From Pseudomonas sp. (GTDB taxonomy: Bacteria; Pseudomonadota; Gammaproteobacteria; Pseudomonadales; Pseudomonadaceae): a stretch of 64,000 nucleotides of DNA. Shown in pieces: positions 8,900 through 17,242 of this stretch (positions within the stretch are counted from its first letter, which is position 1; the number at the start of each line of letters is the position of its first letter). A model generated the notes under the pieces. It was not told the DNA's origin. It did not search any database and saw only the letters and a list, made by a program, of their open reading frames with translations. Both the position numbers and the translations under genes were made by a program. The stretch lies in the NCBI GenBank assembly GCA_007713455.1, contig VMRT01000001.1:62001-126000 (forward strand), in the 5' to 3' direction.

Positions 8900-9526
8900 C
8901 TATCGGCTCATCAAAGACGCCGCCCCCGCGCCCCCAAACAGCGCCGCACTTGTCCGGTTGAACCACGCATGCCCCTTCCCAGTGCGCAGGTAACGTGCCG
9001 CCCCCTGCGCGCCCAAGCCGTAGGCCAGCTTGCAGAGCAGATCGAGCACGGCCCAGGTAAGGATCATCACCAATAGCTGCGGCAGCAAAGGCTGCCCCGC
9101 GCTGAGAAACTGCGGCAGAAAGGCAGCAAAGAAGAGAATGTCCTTTGGATTGCTGCCACCAAGGATGAACGCCCGGCCGAACAATCGACTGAAACGTGGG
9201 GCGAGGGCGGGGCTTTCGATCTCGTGGGCGGCGGGTGTGCGACGGGCTTCCTTCCAGCTCTGCCAGGCGAGGTAGAACAGGTACAGGGCACCGACCAGCT
9301 TGAGCGTGCTGAACAGCCGCTCCGAGGCCATCAGGAGCGCGCCAAGCCCCAGCGCCGAGGCGCTGAGCAGGGCGATGGAAGCTGTCACACCTCCCAGGAA
9401 GGCCGGCCAGGAGCGGCGCACTCCGTAGTTCAGGCTGTTGCTGATCATCAGTAACGACAGCGGCCCGGGGATCAGGATCACCACCAGCGCCGCACCGGCG
9501 AACAACAGCCATATTTCCAGGGTCAT
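8900..9526 (-). CDS. LysE/RhtB-family amino-acid exporter
   Basis: This is a 208-residue membrane protein with about six hydrophobic helices. The family's N-terminal pattern is visible (FAGAALVVILIPGPLSLLMISN, including the conserved PGP). A typical hydrophilic loop (WQSWKEARR) follows the second or third helix. Family members export amino acids or derivatives from the cytoplasm; the substrate here is unknown. It lies between the convergent uraH and the azgA-type gene and is separated from the latter by a strong terminator, so it is probably an independent unit. Confidence 0.88.
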   Translation of the reverse strand: MTLEIWLLFAGAALVVILIPGPLSLLMISNSLNYGVRRSWPAFLGGVTASIALLSASALGLGALLMASERLFSTLKLVGALYLFYLAWQSWKEARRTPAAHEIESPALAPRFSRLFGRAFILGGSNPKDILFFAAFLPQFLSAGQPLLPQLLVMILTWAVLDLLCKLAYGLGAQGAARYLRTGKGHAWFNRTSAALFGGAGAASLMSR

Positions 9527-9548
9527 GACGGCCTCCTATAGCCAATGC

Positions 9549-9575
9549 AAAAGCCCCACTGCGGAGCAGTGGGGC
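9549..9575 (-). terminator. Terminator of the azgA-type permease gene
   Basis: Perfect 10-bp arms (GCCCCACTGC / GCAGTGGGGC) flank a 3-nt loop. On the minus strand they are followed by TTTT. The hairpin lies just after the permease stop at 9606 and before lysE. Confidence 0.85.
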
Positions 9576-9605
9576 CGTAGGTGAGCCGGGCGCTGCCGGC
9601 CCGGT

Positions 9606-10952
9606 TCAGAGAAACGCGAACTTGGCGATGAATATCACGCACAACACATACAGGCTGATCGATACCTTGTCGCGCTGGCCAGTCAACAGCTTGAGCGTCG
9701 CGTAGGTCAAGAAGCCCAGGGCGATACCGTTGGCGATGGAAAAGGTCAGCGGCATCATCACCACGGTGACGATGGCCGGGATGGTGTCGGTGTGGTCCTT
9801 CCAGTCGATATTCGCCAGGCCACTCATCATCAGCATCGCCACGTAGATCAGCGCGCCGGCGGTGGCATAGGCGGGAATCATGCCGGCCAGTGGGGCGAAG
9901 AACATGGCAATCAGGAATAGCACGCCGACGGTCACTGCGGTCAGCCCGGTGCGGCCGCCGGCGGCGACGCCCGCGGCGCTTTCCACGTAGCTGGTAACCG
10001 GTGGGCAACCGACGAAGGCGCCGACCACGCTGGAGCTGCTGTCGGCCTTCAGCGCGCGGGAGAGGTTCTCGATCTTGCCGTCCTCATTGACCAGGTTGGC
10101 ACGGTGGGCGACGCCCATCAGGGTGCCGGCGGTGTCGAACATGTTCACGAAGAGGAAGGCGAGGATCACGCTGACCATCGCCACGTTGAGCGCGCCGGCG
10201 ATATCCATGGCCAGCCAGGTCGGCGCCAGGCTCGGGGGCATCGACACCAGGCCGTTGTACTCGACCAGACCAAGCGCCCAGCCGGTGGCGGTGACCACCA
10301 GCATGCTGACCAGGATCGCACCGAAGACATTGCGGTGGCTGAGTACGGCGATCATCAGAAAGCACACCGCGGCCAGCAGCGCCGACGGCTCGGCGAACGA
10401 GCCCATGGTCAGCAATGTTGCCGGGCTATCGACGACGATGCCGGCGGTCTTCAGGCCGATCAGGCCGAGGAACAGGCCGACGCCAGCGCCCATGGCGAAG
10501 CGTAGGCTCATGGGGATGCTGTTGAGCAGCCATTCGCGGATGCGCGACAGGCTCATGATCATGAACAGCACGCCGGAGATGAACACCGCGCCGAGCGCGA
10601 TCTCCCAGCTGTAGCCCATCTCGCCGACCACCGTGTAGGTGAAGAAGGCGTTCAGGCCCATGCCTGGCGCCAGGCCCACCGGCCAGTTGGCGTACAGCCC
10701 CATCAACAGGCAGCCGAGCGCCGCGCCGATGCAGGTGGCAACGAAGGCAGCGCCGTGGTCGATGCCGGCGTCGGCCATGATGTTCGGGTTGACGAAGATG
10801 ATGTAGGCCATGGTGACGAAGGTCGTCAGGCCGGCGAGCAGTTCGGTGCGGATACTGGTGCGGTGTTCGCTGAGCTTGAACAGGCGGTCCAGCCAAACGG
10901 GGGCGGTGCGCTGCAAGGGTGCTGCCTGGGGCTTGCGCTTGATGCTTTCCAC
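9606..10952 (-). CDS. AzgA-type (NCS2) guanine/hypoxanthine permease
   Basis: This inner-membrane permease of the AzgA branch of NCS2 has 448 residues from a GTG at 10952 (GTG GAA AGC ATC AAG). GAGGAA lies six bases upstream and fixes the start. The family segments TFVTMAYIIFVNPNIM, GLAPGMGLNAFFTYTVV, FVNMFDTAGTLMGVA and SSVVGAFVGCPPVTSYVESAAGVAAGGRTGL (seen in parts) are present. Homologues import hypoxanthine, guanine or adenine. The promoter carries a TTGTATACAA palindrome between its -35 and -10, which ties it to the purine locus. Confidence 0.9.
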   Translation of the reverse strand: MESIKRKPQAAPLQRTAPVWLDRLFKLSEHRTSIRTELLAGLTTFVTMAYIIFVNPNIMADAGIDHGAAFVATCIGAALGCLLMGLYANWPVGLAPGMGLNAFFTYTVVGEMGYSWEIALGAVFISGVLFMIMSLSRIREWLLNSIPMSLRFAMGAGVGLFLGLIGLKTAGIVVDSPATLLTMGSFAEPSALLAAVCFLMIAVLSHRNVFGAILVSMLVVTATGWALGLVEYNGLVSMPPSLAPTWLAMDIAGALNVAMVSVILAFLFVNMFDTAGTLMGVAHRANLVNEDGKIENLSRALKADSSSSVVGAFVGCPPVTSYVESAAGVAAGGRTGLTAVTVGVLFLIAMFFAPLAGMIPAYATAGALIYVAMLMMSGLANIDWKDHTDTIPAIVTVVMMPLTFSIANGIALGFLTYATLKLLTGQRDKVSISLYVLCVIFIAKFAFL

Positions 10953-11040
10953 TGGGCGTTCCTCATCGTTCTTGTTGTCGATCACCCGGAGTGTGAGTAC
11001 TCCCGAGGGGCGGGTGATGGTGGGCCATCTGCATCGGTAG

Positions 11041-11057
11041 TTGACCGAAAGGTCAGA
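11041..11057. promoter_or_regulatory. TGACC-N4-GGTCA palindrome shared with the xdh promoter
   Basis: TTGACCGAAAGGTCAGA contains a perfect TGACC/GGTCA dyad with a 4-bp centre (11043-11056). The same 17-mer with one change occurs on the minus strand at 21232-21216, upstream of xdhA. It lies about 90 bp in front of the azgA start, downstream of its proposed -10. The binding protein is unknown. Confidence 0.55.
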
Positions 11058-11069
11058 AAGGCTTCCCGG

Positions 11070-11097
11070 ATTATGCTTTTGTATACAAGAATTGCAA
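11070..11097 (-). promoter_or_regulatory. azgA promoter with TTGTATACAA in the spacer
   Basis: On the minus strand TTGCAA (11097-11092), 16 bp and CATAAT (11075-11070) form a good promoter for the permease. The perfect palindrome TTGTATACAA (11079-11088) occupies the spacer, a classic repressor position. The likely ligand-responsive repressor is the adjacent GntR protein. Confidence 0.6.
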
Positions 11098-11179
11098 ACA
11101 ATAAATCGGTGGTCCCGCTGAATGCGCGTGGCCTGTGCGAGCTGACGGATTTGCGCGTAGGAAAACTTGAGGCTGTGAG

Positions 11180-11189
11180 TTGTGCACAA
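11180..11189. promoter_or_regulatory. TTGTGCACAA palindrome upstream of gntR
   Basis: This perfect palindrome lies about 100 bp upstream of the regulator start. It is identical to the core at 1633-1642 in front of the urate/xanthine permease. It may be an autoregulatory site or a lower-affinity variant of TTGTATACAA. Confidence 0.45.
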
Positions 11190-11291
11190 GGTTAACGGCG
11201 TTTCAGCGTATTTATTTGTCCAGCGAACTGCCAGTAGCGGCGCGAACCCAGTAAAGTTCGGCGTTGCCGACACCTCATTTGCGAGCCATCG

Positions 11292-12047
11292 ATGAACGAA
11301 CAGTTGCAGCCCCTGAAGAAGCCGACCAAGACCGGCAAGACTCGCACCGGGACGCAGGACGATATAGTTTATGCGCACATCTTCGATGCCATCCTCGAGC
11401 AGCGTCTGGCGCCGGGGACCAAGCTCAGCGAAGAGGCGCTAGGCGAGATATTCGGCGTCAGCCGCACCATCATCCGCCGCGCGTTGTCGCGCCTGGCCCA
11501 TGAAGGGGTAGTGCTGCTGCGGCCCAATCGCGGCGCGGTGGTGGCCAGTCCGAGCGTTGAAGAAGCGCGGCAGATCTTCTTCGCCCGTAGTCTGGTGGAA
11601 AAGGCCATCACCGAACTGGCCGTGCAGCACGCCAGCGACGCGCAACTCGCCGAGCTGCGGCAGATGGTGACTGATGAGCGTGATTGCTTCGACCGAGGCG
11701 ATCGCGGGGCGGGCATCCGTCTGTCCGGCGAGTTTCACCTCAGGCTGGCGGAGGCGGCGAAGAACGCGCCGCTGGTGAGCTTCCAGCGCAGCCTGGTTTC
11801 GCAGACCTCGCTGATCATCGCCCAGTATGAAAGCGGCAATCGCTCGCACTGCTCGTACGACGAACACAATGAACTGATCGACGCCATCGCTGCCCGCGAC
11901 AGTGACAAGGCGGTGCGCCTGATGATGCACCACATGGACCACATCGACAGCAAGCTCAACCTCGAGGAAGACAGCGCTTCGGGTGATCTGCATGCGGTCT
12001 TCTCGCACTTGGGCCTGGCGAAGAAGAAGCCTCGCACGGCCCGCTAG
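11292..12047 (+). CDS. GntR-family (FadR/FCD subfamily) regulator of the purine locus
   Basis: The 251-residue protein has an N-terminal winged helix (about residues 20-90; LSEEALGEIFGVSRTIIRRA is the HTH). A C-terminal all-helical FCD ligand-binding domain (about 95-225) includes FHLRLAEAAKNAPL and a final HHMDHID metal/ligand-type His cluster. FadR-subfamily proteins bind t-GTA-x-TAC-a type palindromes, and the TTGTATACAA sites in front of puuE, uraH and azgA match this. It is divergent from azgA. I infer a repressor relieved by a purine intermediate; the effector is not visible. Confidence 0.88.
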   Translation: MNEQLQPLKKPTKTGKTRTGTQDDIVYAHIFDAILEQRLAPGTKLSEEALGEIFGVSRTIIRRALSRLAHEGVVLLRPNRGAVVASPSVEEARQIFFARSLVEKAITELAVQHASDAQLAELRQMVTDERDCFDRGDRGAGIRLSGEFHLRLAEAAKNAPLVSFQRSLVSQTSLIIAQYESGNRSHCSYDEHNELIDAIAARDSDKAVRLMMHHMDHIDSKLNLEEDSASGDLHAVFSHLGLAKKKPRTAR

Positions 12048-12372
12048 CGTTGCCCCGCGCTCTGACTCGTTCTGAGTCAGCGCCGTCAGTCATCACCCGC
12101 CGCGGTGGCGGCAGAGCCATGCCGGCCTGCCAGCGCCGGTCGCCCGCCAGGACCGCACGCTGCAACCCGATTCAGCACAGATCACGGCATCAGTGCGTTT
12201 CCCGACTCCGATCCGATGCGCATAGCCGCGCTGTTCAGTGCGTCAGCTTGAATTTATCTCCTTGGTGTTATGTTATAACTATTGCATGTTGCGCATTGGC
12301 GTCTCTCGTTCCTGTTATCGGAGGCGAGCGGTGTGCATTGTCTGCTTCGCAATATTGAACACCGAGGTAACG
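12048..12372. other. Gap between gntR and the zinc ABC operon
   Basis: This 325-bp stretch has no credible gene. Just after the gntR stop is the dyad TGACTC-gttct-GAGTCA (12063-12079), probably a weak hairpin. The right half holds a Zur-like box. An open frame continues leftward from aztA into this gap but has no ribosome site. Confidence 0.6.
12265..12287 (+). promoter_or_regulatory. Candidate Zur box upstream of aztABC
   Basis: GTGTTATGTTATAACTATTG contains the GTTATAAC dyad within a TGTTATGTTATAAC core, as in gammaproteobacterial Zur boxes. It is about 90 bp upstream of the ATP-binding-protein start. This predicts induction of the operon in zinc starvation. Confidence 0.65.
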
Positions 12373-13044
12373 ATGATCGAATGCCACGGCCTGCAATGGG
12401 GCGCGGGTAGGCACCCACTTACGCCGCCATTGGATCTGCAGTTGGCTGCGGGCAGCCTGACAGCTGTCGTTGGCAGCAACGGATCGGGCAAGAGCAGCCT
12501 GCTCAAGGTGTTGGCCGGGTTGGATCGGCCGCTGGCTGGGCGGGTCGATGTGCGCGTACCGCGCATGGGCGGGGTGGCTTATCTACCGCAACAGCAGCAT
12601 TTGGATAGGCAGTTTCCAATCCGAGTCGTCGAACTGGTGAGCGCCGGTTTCTGGCGTAGCCGGCTCGGACGCGACGAGCGTCGGGCGTGGCTGCACCAGA
12701 CGTTGGCGGATTGGGGGCTGCTCGATCCGCAAACCCAGGGGCTGCATGCGTTGTCCGGCGGCGAGCTGCAGCGCGCCTTACTGGCACGGCTGAGTCTGAC
12801 CGATGCTCAGGTGCTGTTGCTCGACGAGCCCGAAGCGGCGCTGGACGATGTCGGCCTGGGCTTGCTCTGGCAGCACATCGAGCGTTGGCAGCGCGAAGGG
12901 AGGACGCTGGTACTGGTCAGCCATAACCTAGTCGGGCTGACTCATCACCACTGTGACGGGTTGCTGATCGCTCGCAGCGGCTGCATCAAGGCACCGATCC
13001 GCCAGTTCATGGCCGAGCGGCAACGGCTTGGGCAAGTCGCGTGA
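12373..13044 (+). CDS. aztA: Zinc ABC transporter, ATP-binding subunit (AztA-like)
   Basis: This 223-residue cytoplasmic ABC ATPase has Walker A GSNGSGKSS (about residues 34-42), a Q-loop near PQQQHL, the signature LSGGELQRA and Walker B VLLLDEPEAALDD. The ATG at 12373 follows GAGGTAA; the longer frame from 12238 covers the Zur box. It overlaps the permease gene by GTGA. Zinc is inferred from the Zur-like box and the solute-binding protein. Manganese is the alternative for this cluster-9 family. The symbol follows the AztABC naming and is tentative. Confidence 0.8.
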   Translation: MIECHGLQWGAGRHPLTPPLDLQLAAGSLTAVVGSNGSGKSSLLKVLAGLDRPLAGRVDVRVPRMGGVAYLPQQQHLDRQFPIRVVELVSAGFWRSRLGRDERRAWLHQTLADWGLLDPQTQGLHALSGGELQRALLARLSLTDAQVLLLDEPEAALDDVGLGLLWQHIERWQREGRTLVLVSHNLVGLTHHHCDGLLIARSGCIKAPIRQFMAERQRLGQVA

Positions 13045-13904
13045 CGCCGGATTTGCTCTGGGCGCCGTTCGGCGAGTTTGCCTTTATGCGTCGAGCCTTG
13101 TTCGGTGGCGTGGCGCTTGCCTGCAGCGCGGGGCCGCTGGGCGTGTTCCTGATCCTGCGGCGAATGAGCCTGATGGGGGATGCCATCGCCCACGGCATCC
13201 TGCCCGGTGCAGCATTGGCATTCTGGCTGTTCGGCGTGAGCTTGCCCGCGCTGACTGCTGGCGGTCTGGTGGCTGGGCTCGGCATGGCTGGCGCGGCGGC
13301 GTGGGTCACCCGGCGCACCGGGCTACGCGAGGATGCCAGCCTGGCCGCGCTGTATCCGATTTCGCTGGCCGGTGGCGTGCTGCTCCTTGGCCTGGCCGGG
13401 CGCAAGCTGGATCTGCTTCACCTGTTGTTCGGCTCGGCGCTGGCGGTCGATACCGCGACCCTGTACGGCATGCTCGGCACCTCGGTGTTCAGTCTGGTGG
13501 TGCTTGCGCTGAGCTATCGCGCCCTGGCGCTGGACAGCCTCGATCCGCTGTTCCTGCGCAGCATCAGTCGCTTCGGTCCGTTGGCGCATGCCGCGTTTCT
13601 GACGCTGGTGGTGCTCAATCTGGTGATCGGCTTCCAGGCCATCGGCGCGCTGATGGTGGTGGGGCTGATGATGCTGCCTGCCGCAGCGGCGCGCTTCTGG
13701 AGCCGCAGATTGCTGGTCCTGCTACCGCTTGCCGCGCTGGTCGGTGCGGTGTGCGTATGGCTGGGGCTGGTTCTTTCCTTCTACGCCAGCTTGCCCAGCG
13801 GGCCGTGCATCGTGCTGCTGGCCGGCGTTTTCTATCTGTTCTCGCTGGTAGCAGGCCCGGTAAATGGCTTGCTGCGCTCGACTCCTTTCCCCATCAACGT
13901 TTGA
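13041..13904 (+). CDS. aztB: Zinc ABC transporter, permease subunit (AztB-like)
   Basis: The 287-residue protein belongs to the ABC-3 metal permease family with about eight hydrophobic helices. Conserved segments include LRRMSLMGDAIAHGILPGAALAF near the N-terminus and FQAIGALMVVGLMMLPAAAARF. The GTG at 13041 overlaps the aztA stop (GTGA), so translation is coupled. It forms the channel for the metal delivered by the following binding protein. Confidence 0.85.
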   Translation: MTPDLLWAPFGEFAFMRRALFGGVALACSAGPLGVFLILRRMSLMGDAIAHGILPGAALAFWLFGVSLPALTAGGLVAGLGMAGAAAWVTRRTGLREDASLAALYPISLAGGVLLLGLAGRKLDLLHLLFGSALAVDTATLYGMLGTSVFSLVVLALSYRALALDSLDPLFLRSISRFGPLAHAAFLTLVVLNLVIGFQAIGALMVVGLMMLPAAAARFWSRRLLVLLPLAALVGAVCVWLGLVLSFYASLPSGPCIVLLAGVFYLFSLVAGPVNGLLRSTPFPINV

Positions 13905-13913
13905 GGTATTCAC

Positions 13914-14786
13914 ATGCGTTACCTGCTTTTAGCGCTGGCCCTGTGGCTCCCGCTCTCACTGCAAGCCGCTGAAAAACTGCAGGTGGTGACGAGCTTCAGC
14001 ATCCTCGCCGACCTGACCCACGAGGTGGGTGGCGAGCATATCGAGCTCACCAACCTGGTCGACGCTGATGCCGATGCTCATGTCTACGAGCCCCGCCCGG
14101 ACGATGCCAAGGCGCTATTGCGCGCCGACCTGATCATCACCAATGGCCTGGGCTTCGAACCCTGGCTGGAGCGCCTGCTGGCCAGCAGCGAACCCAAGGG
14201 CAAGCGGATCGACGCCAGCGCGGGCGTTGTTCCGCTGATGCTGGATGAAGATGGCGAGGCGGTTCCTGACCCCCATGCGTGGCAGAGCCTGACCAATGCC
14301 GAAATCTATGTGCGCAATATCGCCAAGGCACTTGGCGAACTGGACCCGGCCAACCTCAATGTCTACATCGAGCGCCGCGATGCCTACCTGGCGCGCCTGC
14401 ACGCATTGCTGAAGAAAGCTGACGCGCAGATTGCCGGTTTGCCGGCCAGCCAGCGCAAGGTGGTTACCAGCCATGACGCCTTCGGCTACCTGGGGCAGGT
14501 CTGGCAGCTGAAGTTCATCGCGCCGCAGGGACTGTCCACACATGACGAGCCTTCGGCGGCCGAGGTAGCGGCCTTGATCCGGCAGATACGCAGTGAAGGG
14601 GTGCGGGCCGTGTTCGTGGAGAACATCCGTGATCCGCGACTGATCCGACAGATCGCCGACGAGGCCGGCGCCAAGGTCGGCGGTACGTTGTATTCGGATG
14701 CGCTGGCCAGCTCAGGGCCGGCCAGCACCTATCTCGGGATATTCGAGCACAATCTCGACACGCTGATGGCCGCATTGAAGCCGTAG
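13914..14786 (+). CDS. aztC: Zinc ABC transporter, solute-binding protein (AztC-like)
   Basis: This is a 290-residue periplasmic cluster-9 metal-binding protein. Residues 1-18 are a signal peptide (LLLALALWLPLSLQAA). Likely metal ligands are the His in DAHVYEP, the His in DPHAWQS, the His in TSHDAFGYLG and the Asp in TLYSDALA. The His-rich loop of ZnuA is missing, which is why I prefer AztC-like over ZnuA. GAGGT precedes the ATG. It completes a three-gene operon; no AztD-type metallochaperone gene is present. Confidence 0.85.
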   Translation: MRYLLLALALWLPLSLQAAEKLQVVTSFSILADLTHEVGGEHIELTNLVDADADAHVYEPRPDDAKALLRADLIITNGLGFEPWLERLLASSEPKGKRIDASAGVVPLMLDEDGEAVPDPHAWQSLTNAEIYVRNIAKALGELDPANLNVYIERRDAYLARLHALLKKADAQIAGLPASQRKVVTSHDAFGYLGQVWQLKFIAPQGLSTHDEPSAAEVAALIRQIRSEGVRAVFVENIRDPRLIRQIADEAGAKVGGTLYSDALASSGPASTYLGIFEHNLDTLMAALKP

Positions 14787-14930
14787 GGTGGATCACGCTT
14801 CATCGATCCACGCGTTCAGTGAGCTCCGTGCGAACCGGTGGTGGATGTGAAAAGCGACATCCACCCTACGGGCCGCGGTTTTGGCTCCGAGCCGTAGGGT
14901 GGATCACGCTTCACCGATCCACGCGGTCAT
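14784..14930. repeat. Cluster of GTAGGGTGGAT-type inverted repeats
   Basis: CGTAGGGTGGATCACGCTTC occurs twice in direct orientation (starting 14785 and 14893), each followed by a complementary GATCCACGCG. Between them lies the related inverted dyad GTGGATGTgaaaagcgACATCCACCCTAC (quoted in part). They resemble REP-like dyads of the stutzeri group and may terminate both convergent transcripts (aztC, guaD). Confidence 0.65.
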
Positions 14931-14975
14931 CAAGCATGGAGACGACCGTTGATGATCAGGTTTGCGATCAGCTGT

Positions 14976-16283
14976 TCAGCAACCCTTTCGGTGCACTGAA
15001 ACCCCGGCGGCGAAGGTCTCCTTCACCGCGCGGTCGTCGCCGAGGATCATCAGGGCGAAGAGCTTTTCCTGCAGGGTCGTCGCCTGGCTCAGGCGATAGT
15101 CGATCAGCGGCGTTGCCTTGTAGTCGAGCACCACGAAGTCGGCGTCCTTGCCCGGCTGCAGGTTGCCGATCTTGTCGTCCAGATAGAGCGCGCGTGCGCC
15201 GCCAAGGGTGGCCAGATACAGCGCCTTGAACGCGTCGAGCTTCTGGCCCTGCAGCTGCAACACCTTGTACGCCTCGTTGAGGCTGGCGAGCTGCGAGAAG
15301 CTGGTGCCGCCGCCGACGTCCGTACCCAGGCCGACGCGTACGCCAAAGCCTTCCACCTTGGCCAGATCGAACAGCCCGCTGCCGAGGAACAGGTTGGAGG
15401 TGGGGCAGAAGGCCACGGCCGAGCCGGTCTCGCCGAGGCGTTTGCACTCGTCATCGCACAGGTGAACGCCGTGGGCGAATACCGAGCGTGGGCCGATCAG
15501 GCCGTGGTGGTCGTAAACGTCCAGGTACCCCGTGCGTTCGGGGAACAGCTCCTTCACCCATTCGACCTCCTGCTTGTTCTCGGAGATATGCGTGTGCATG
15601 TACAGATCGGGGAATTCGGCGAACAGCTTGCCGGCGAGGGTGAGCTGCTCCGGCGTGCTGGTCGGGGCGAAGCGTGGAGTGACGGCGTAGTGCAGACGGC
15701 CCTTGCCGTGCCAGCGCTCGATCAGCTCGCGGCTGTCGGCATAGCCGGACTCGGCGGTGTCGGTGAGGAAGTCCGGTGCATTGCGATCCATCAGCACCTT
15801 GCCGGCAATCATCCGCAGATTGCGCTTTTCGCAGGCCTCGAAGAAGGCGTCTACCGATTGCTTGTGCACCGTGCCGAACACCAGCGCGGTGGTGGTGCCG
15901 TTGCGCAGCAGCTCGCCGAGGAACAGCTCGGCCTGCTCGCGGGCATGCGCCATGTCGCTGAAACGGCCCTCGTTTGGGAAGGTGTAGGTTTCCAGCCAGT
16001 CGAGCAGCTGCGCGCCGTAGGAGCCGATGACGCCGACCTGCGGGTAGTGGATATGGGTATCGACGAAGCCAGGGGTAATCAGCGCATCCGGGTATTCGAC
16101 TATCTCTGTGCCGGCCGCCAGGGTCGGCAGCAGCTCGGCGGCATGGCCGATGCGTGCGACCTTGCCGTCCTCGACGATCAGCAGGCCGTCCTCGAAGTAT
16201 TCATGGGATTGCTCGATGCCCACGTCGCGCGGGTCGGCGAGGCAGTGGAGCAGGGCGGCACGGTAGGCTTTGGTGCTTGGCAT
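14976..16283 (-). CDS. guaD: Guanine deaminase
   Basis: GuaD deaminates guanine to xanthine, feeding XdhAB. From the ATG at 16283 (MPSTKAYRAALLHCL) it has 435 residues, the normal size. It is an amidohydrolase with metal ligands in GFVDTHIHYPQ (HxH), THISENKQE and FAHGVHL, and the terminal Asp in VGLGTDVGGG. The C-terminal NLQPGKDADFVVLD segment is typical. An in-frame start at 16325 is less likely. It follows xdhC on the same strand with an 86-bp gap, consistent with an xdhA-xdhB-xdhC-guaD transcript. Confidence 0.93.
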   Translation of the reverse strand: MPSTKAYRAALLHCLADPRDVGIEQSHEYFEDGLLIVEDGKVARIGHAAELLPTLAAGTEIVEYPDALITPGFVDTHIHYPQVGVIGSYGAQLLDWLETYTFPNEGRFSDMAHAREQAELFLGELLRNGTTTALVFGTVHKQSVDAFFEACEKRNLRMIAGKVLMDRNAPDFLTDTAESGYADSRELIERWHGKGRLHYAVTPRFAPTSTPEQLTLAGKLFAEFPDLYMHTHISENKQEVEWVKELFPERTGYLDVYDHHGLIGPRSVFAHGVHLCDDECKRLGETGSAVAFCPTSNLFLGSGLFDLAKVEGFGVRVGLGTDVGGGTSFSQLASLNEAYKVLQLQGQKLDAFKALYLATLGGARALYLDDKIGNLQPGKDADFVVLDYKATPLIDYRLSQATTLQEKLFALMILGDDRAVKETFAAGVSVHRKGC

Positions 16284-16369
16284 GGTGACTCTCGAAAATC
16301 GTTGTGTGAGGTGATGCGTTGACATGGGCAGGCCGTCGCCGGAGGTGTGCCTGCCACAAGGTCGGGTGG

Positions 16370-17230
16370 TCAGTTTGTCTGGGCGCGGCGCGAAGCGGGG
16401 ACCAGCATCGGCAGCGGTTTTTCACCGTCCGCGGTCTTTTCGCCACCCTTTTCACCGAAATGCGCGTTGTAGGTGGCGATCACTTCGCCGGCGATGGACA
16501 CGGCGATCTCCACCGGCAGCTTGCCCTTCACCTCGGCGATGCCCATCGGGCAGCGCATGCGTTGCACCGTTTCGGCCCCGAAGCCACGCTCCCGCAGGCG
16601 ATGCTCGAACCTGGCGCGCTTGCTCTTCGAGCCGATCAGCCCGTAGTAGGTGAAATCGTTGCGCTTGAGGATCGCGGCGGTCAGTTCCAGGTCGAGCTGA
16701 TGATTGTGGGTCATGACAATGAAGTAGCTGCCGGCAGGCATGTTATCCACTTCCTCGACCACATCGTCATTGACCACCTTTTCCACGCTGCGCGGTATCT
16801 CGGCGGAGAATTCGTTATCGCGCGAATCGATCCAGCGCACCTTGCACGGCAGGCTGGCCAGCAGCGGCACCAGCGCGCGCCCGACATGCCCGGCACCGAA
16901 CACGGCGATATTCGCCTGCGGCTGGCCCATGGGCTCGAACAGCAGCACCGTGGCGCCACCGCAGCACTGACCGAGGCTGGCTCCGAGGGAGAAACGCTCG
17001 AGACGAGTGTCGCGGCTGCGCTTTTCCAGCATTTCGCGGGCGATCTGCTGGGCTTTGTATTCAAGATGGCCACCGCCGATGGTGTCGTACAGGCGCTCAC
17101 GGCTGACCACCATCTTCGAACCGGCATTGCGCGGCGTCGAGCCGCGCTCCTCGATGATGGTTACCAGCACGCAGGGTTCGCCTTGGTGTTGCAGTTCGGC
17201 GAGTGCTTCGATCCAGGCAGTGTTGCTCAT
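16370..17230 (-). CDS. xdhC: Xanthine dehydrogenase accessory protein XdhC
   Basis: XdhC carries and protects the molybdenum cofactor, helps its sulfuration and inserts it into XdhB. The 286-residue protein starts MSNTAWIEALAELQ and has the XdhC/CoxI N-terminal segment ERGSTPRNAGSKM, the GGGHLEYKA motif and a C-terminal Rossmann part (IAVFGAGHVGRAL, then HNHQLDLEL). It lies between xdhB and guaD, separated from xdhB by an inverted repeat. Confidence 0.93.
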   Translation of the reverse strand: MSNTAWIEALAELQHQGEPCVLVTIIEERGSTPRNAGSKMVVSRERLYDTIGGGHLEYKAQQIAREMLEKRSRDTRLERFSLGASLGQCCGGATVLLFEPMGQPQANIAVFGAGHVGRALVPLLASLPCKVRWIDSRDNEFSAEIPRSVEKVVNDDVVEEVDNMPAGSYFIVMTHNHQLDLELTAAILKRNDFTYYGLIGSKSKRARFEHRLRERGFGAETVQRMRCPMGIAEVKGKLPVEIAVSIAGEVIATYNAHFGEKGGEKTADGEKPLPMLVPASRRAQTN

Positions 17231-17242
17231 GTCTGTGTCCCT

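Larger units (their letters stand above)
10953..11291. other. Divergent azgA / gntR intergenic region
   Basis: This 339-bp gap separates the leftward permease from the rightward regulator and contains no credible gene. It holds the three regulatory dyads listed separately (11041-11057, 11070-11097, 11180-11189), so both genes are probably controlled from here. Confidence 0.7.

Noticed and set aside
12063..12079. TGACTC-gttct-GAGTCA as another member of the TGACY-N4-RGTCA operator family
   Set aside because: The spacing between TGACT and AGTCA is 7 rather than 4 and it lies after a stop codon, so it is more likely a weak terminator.
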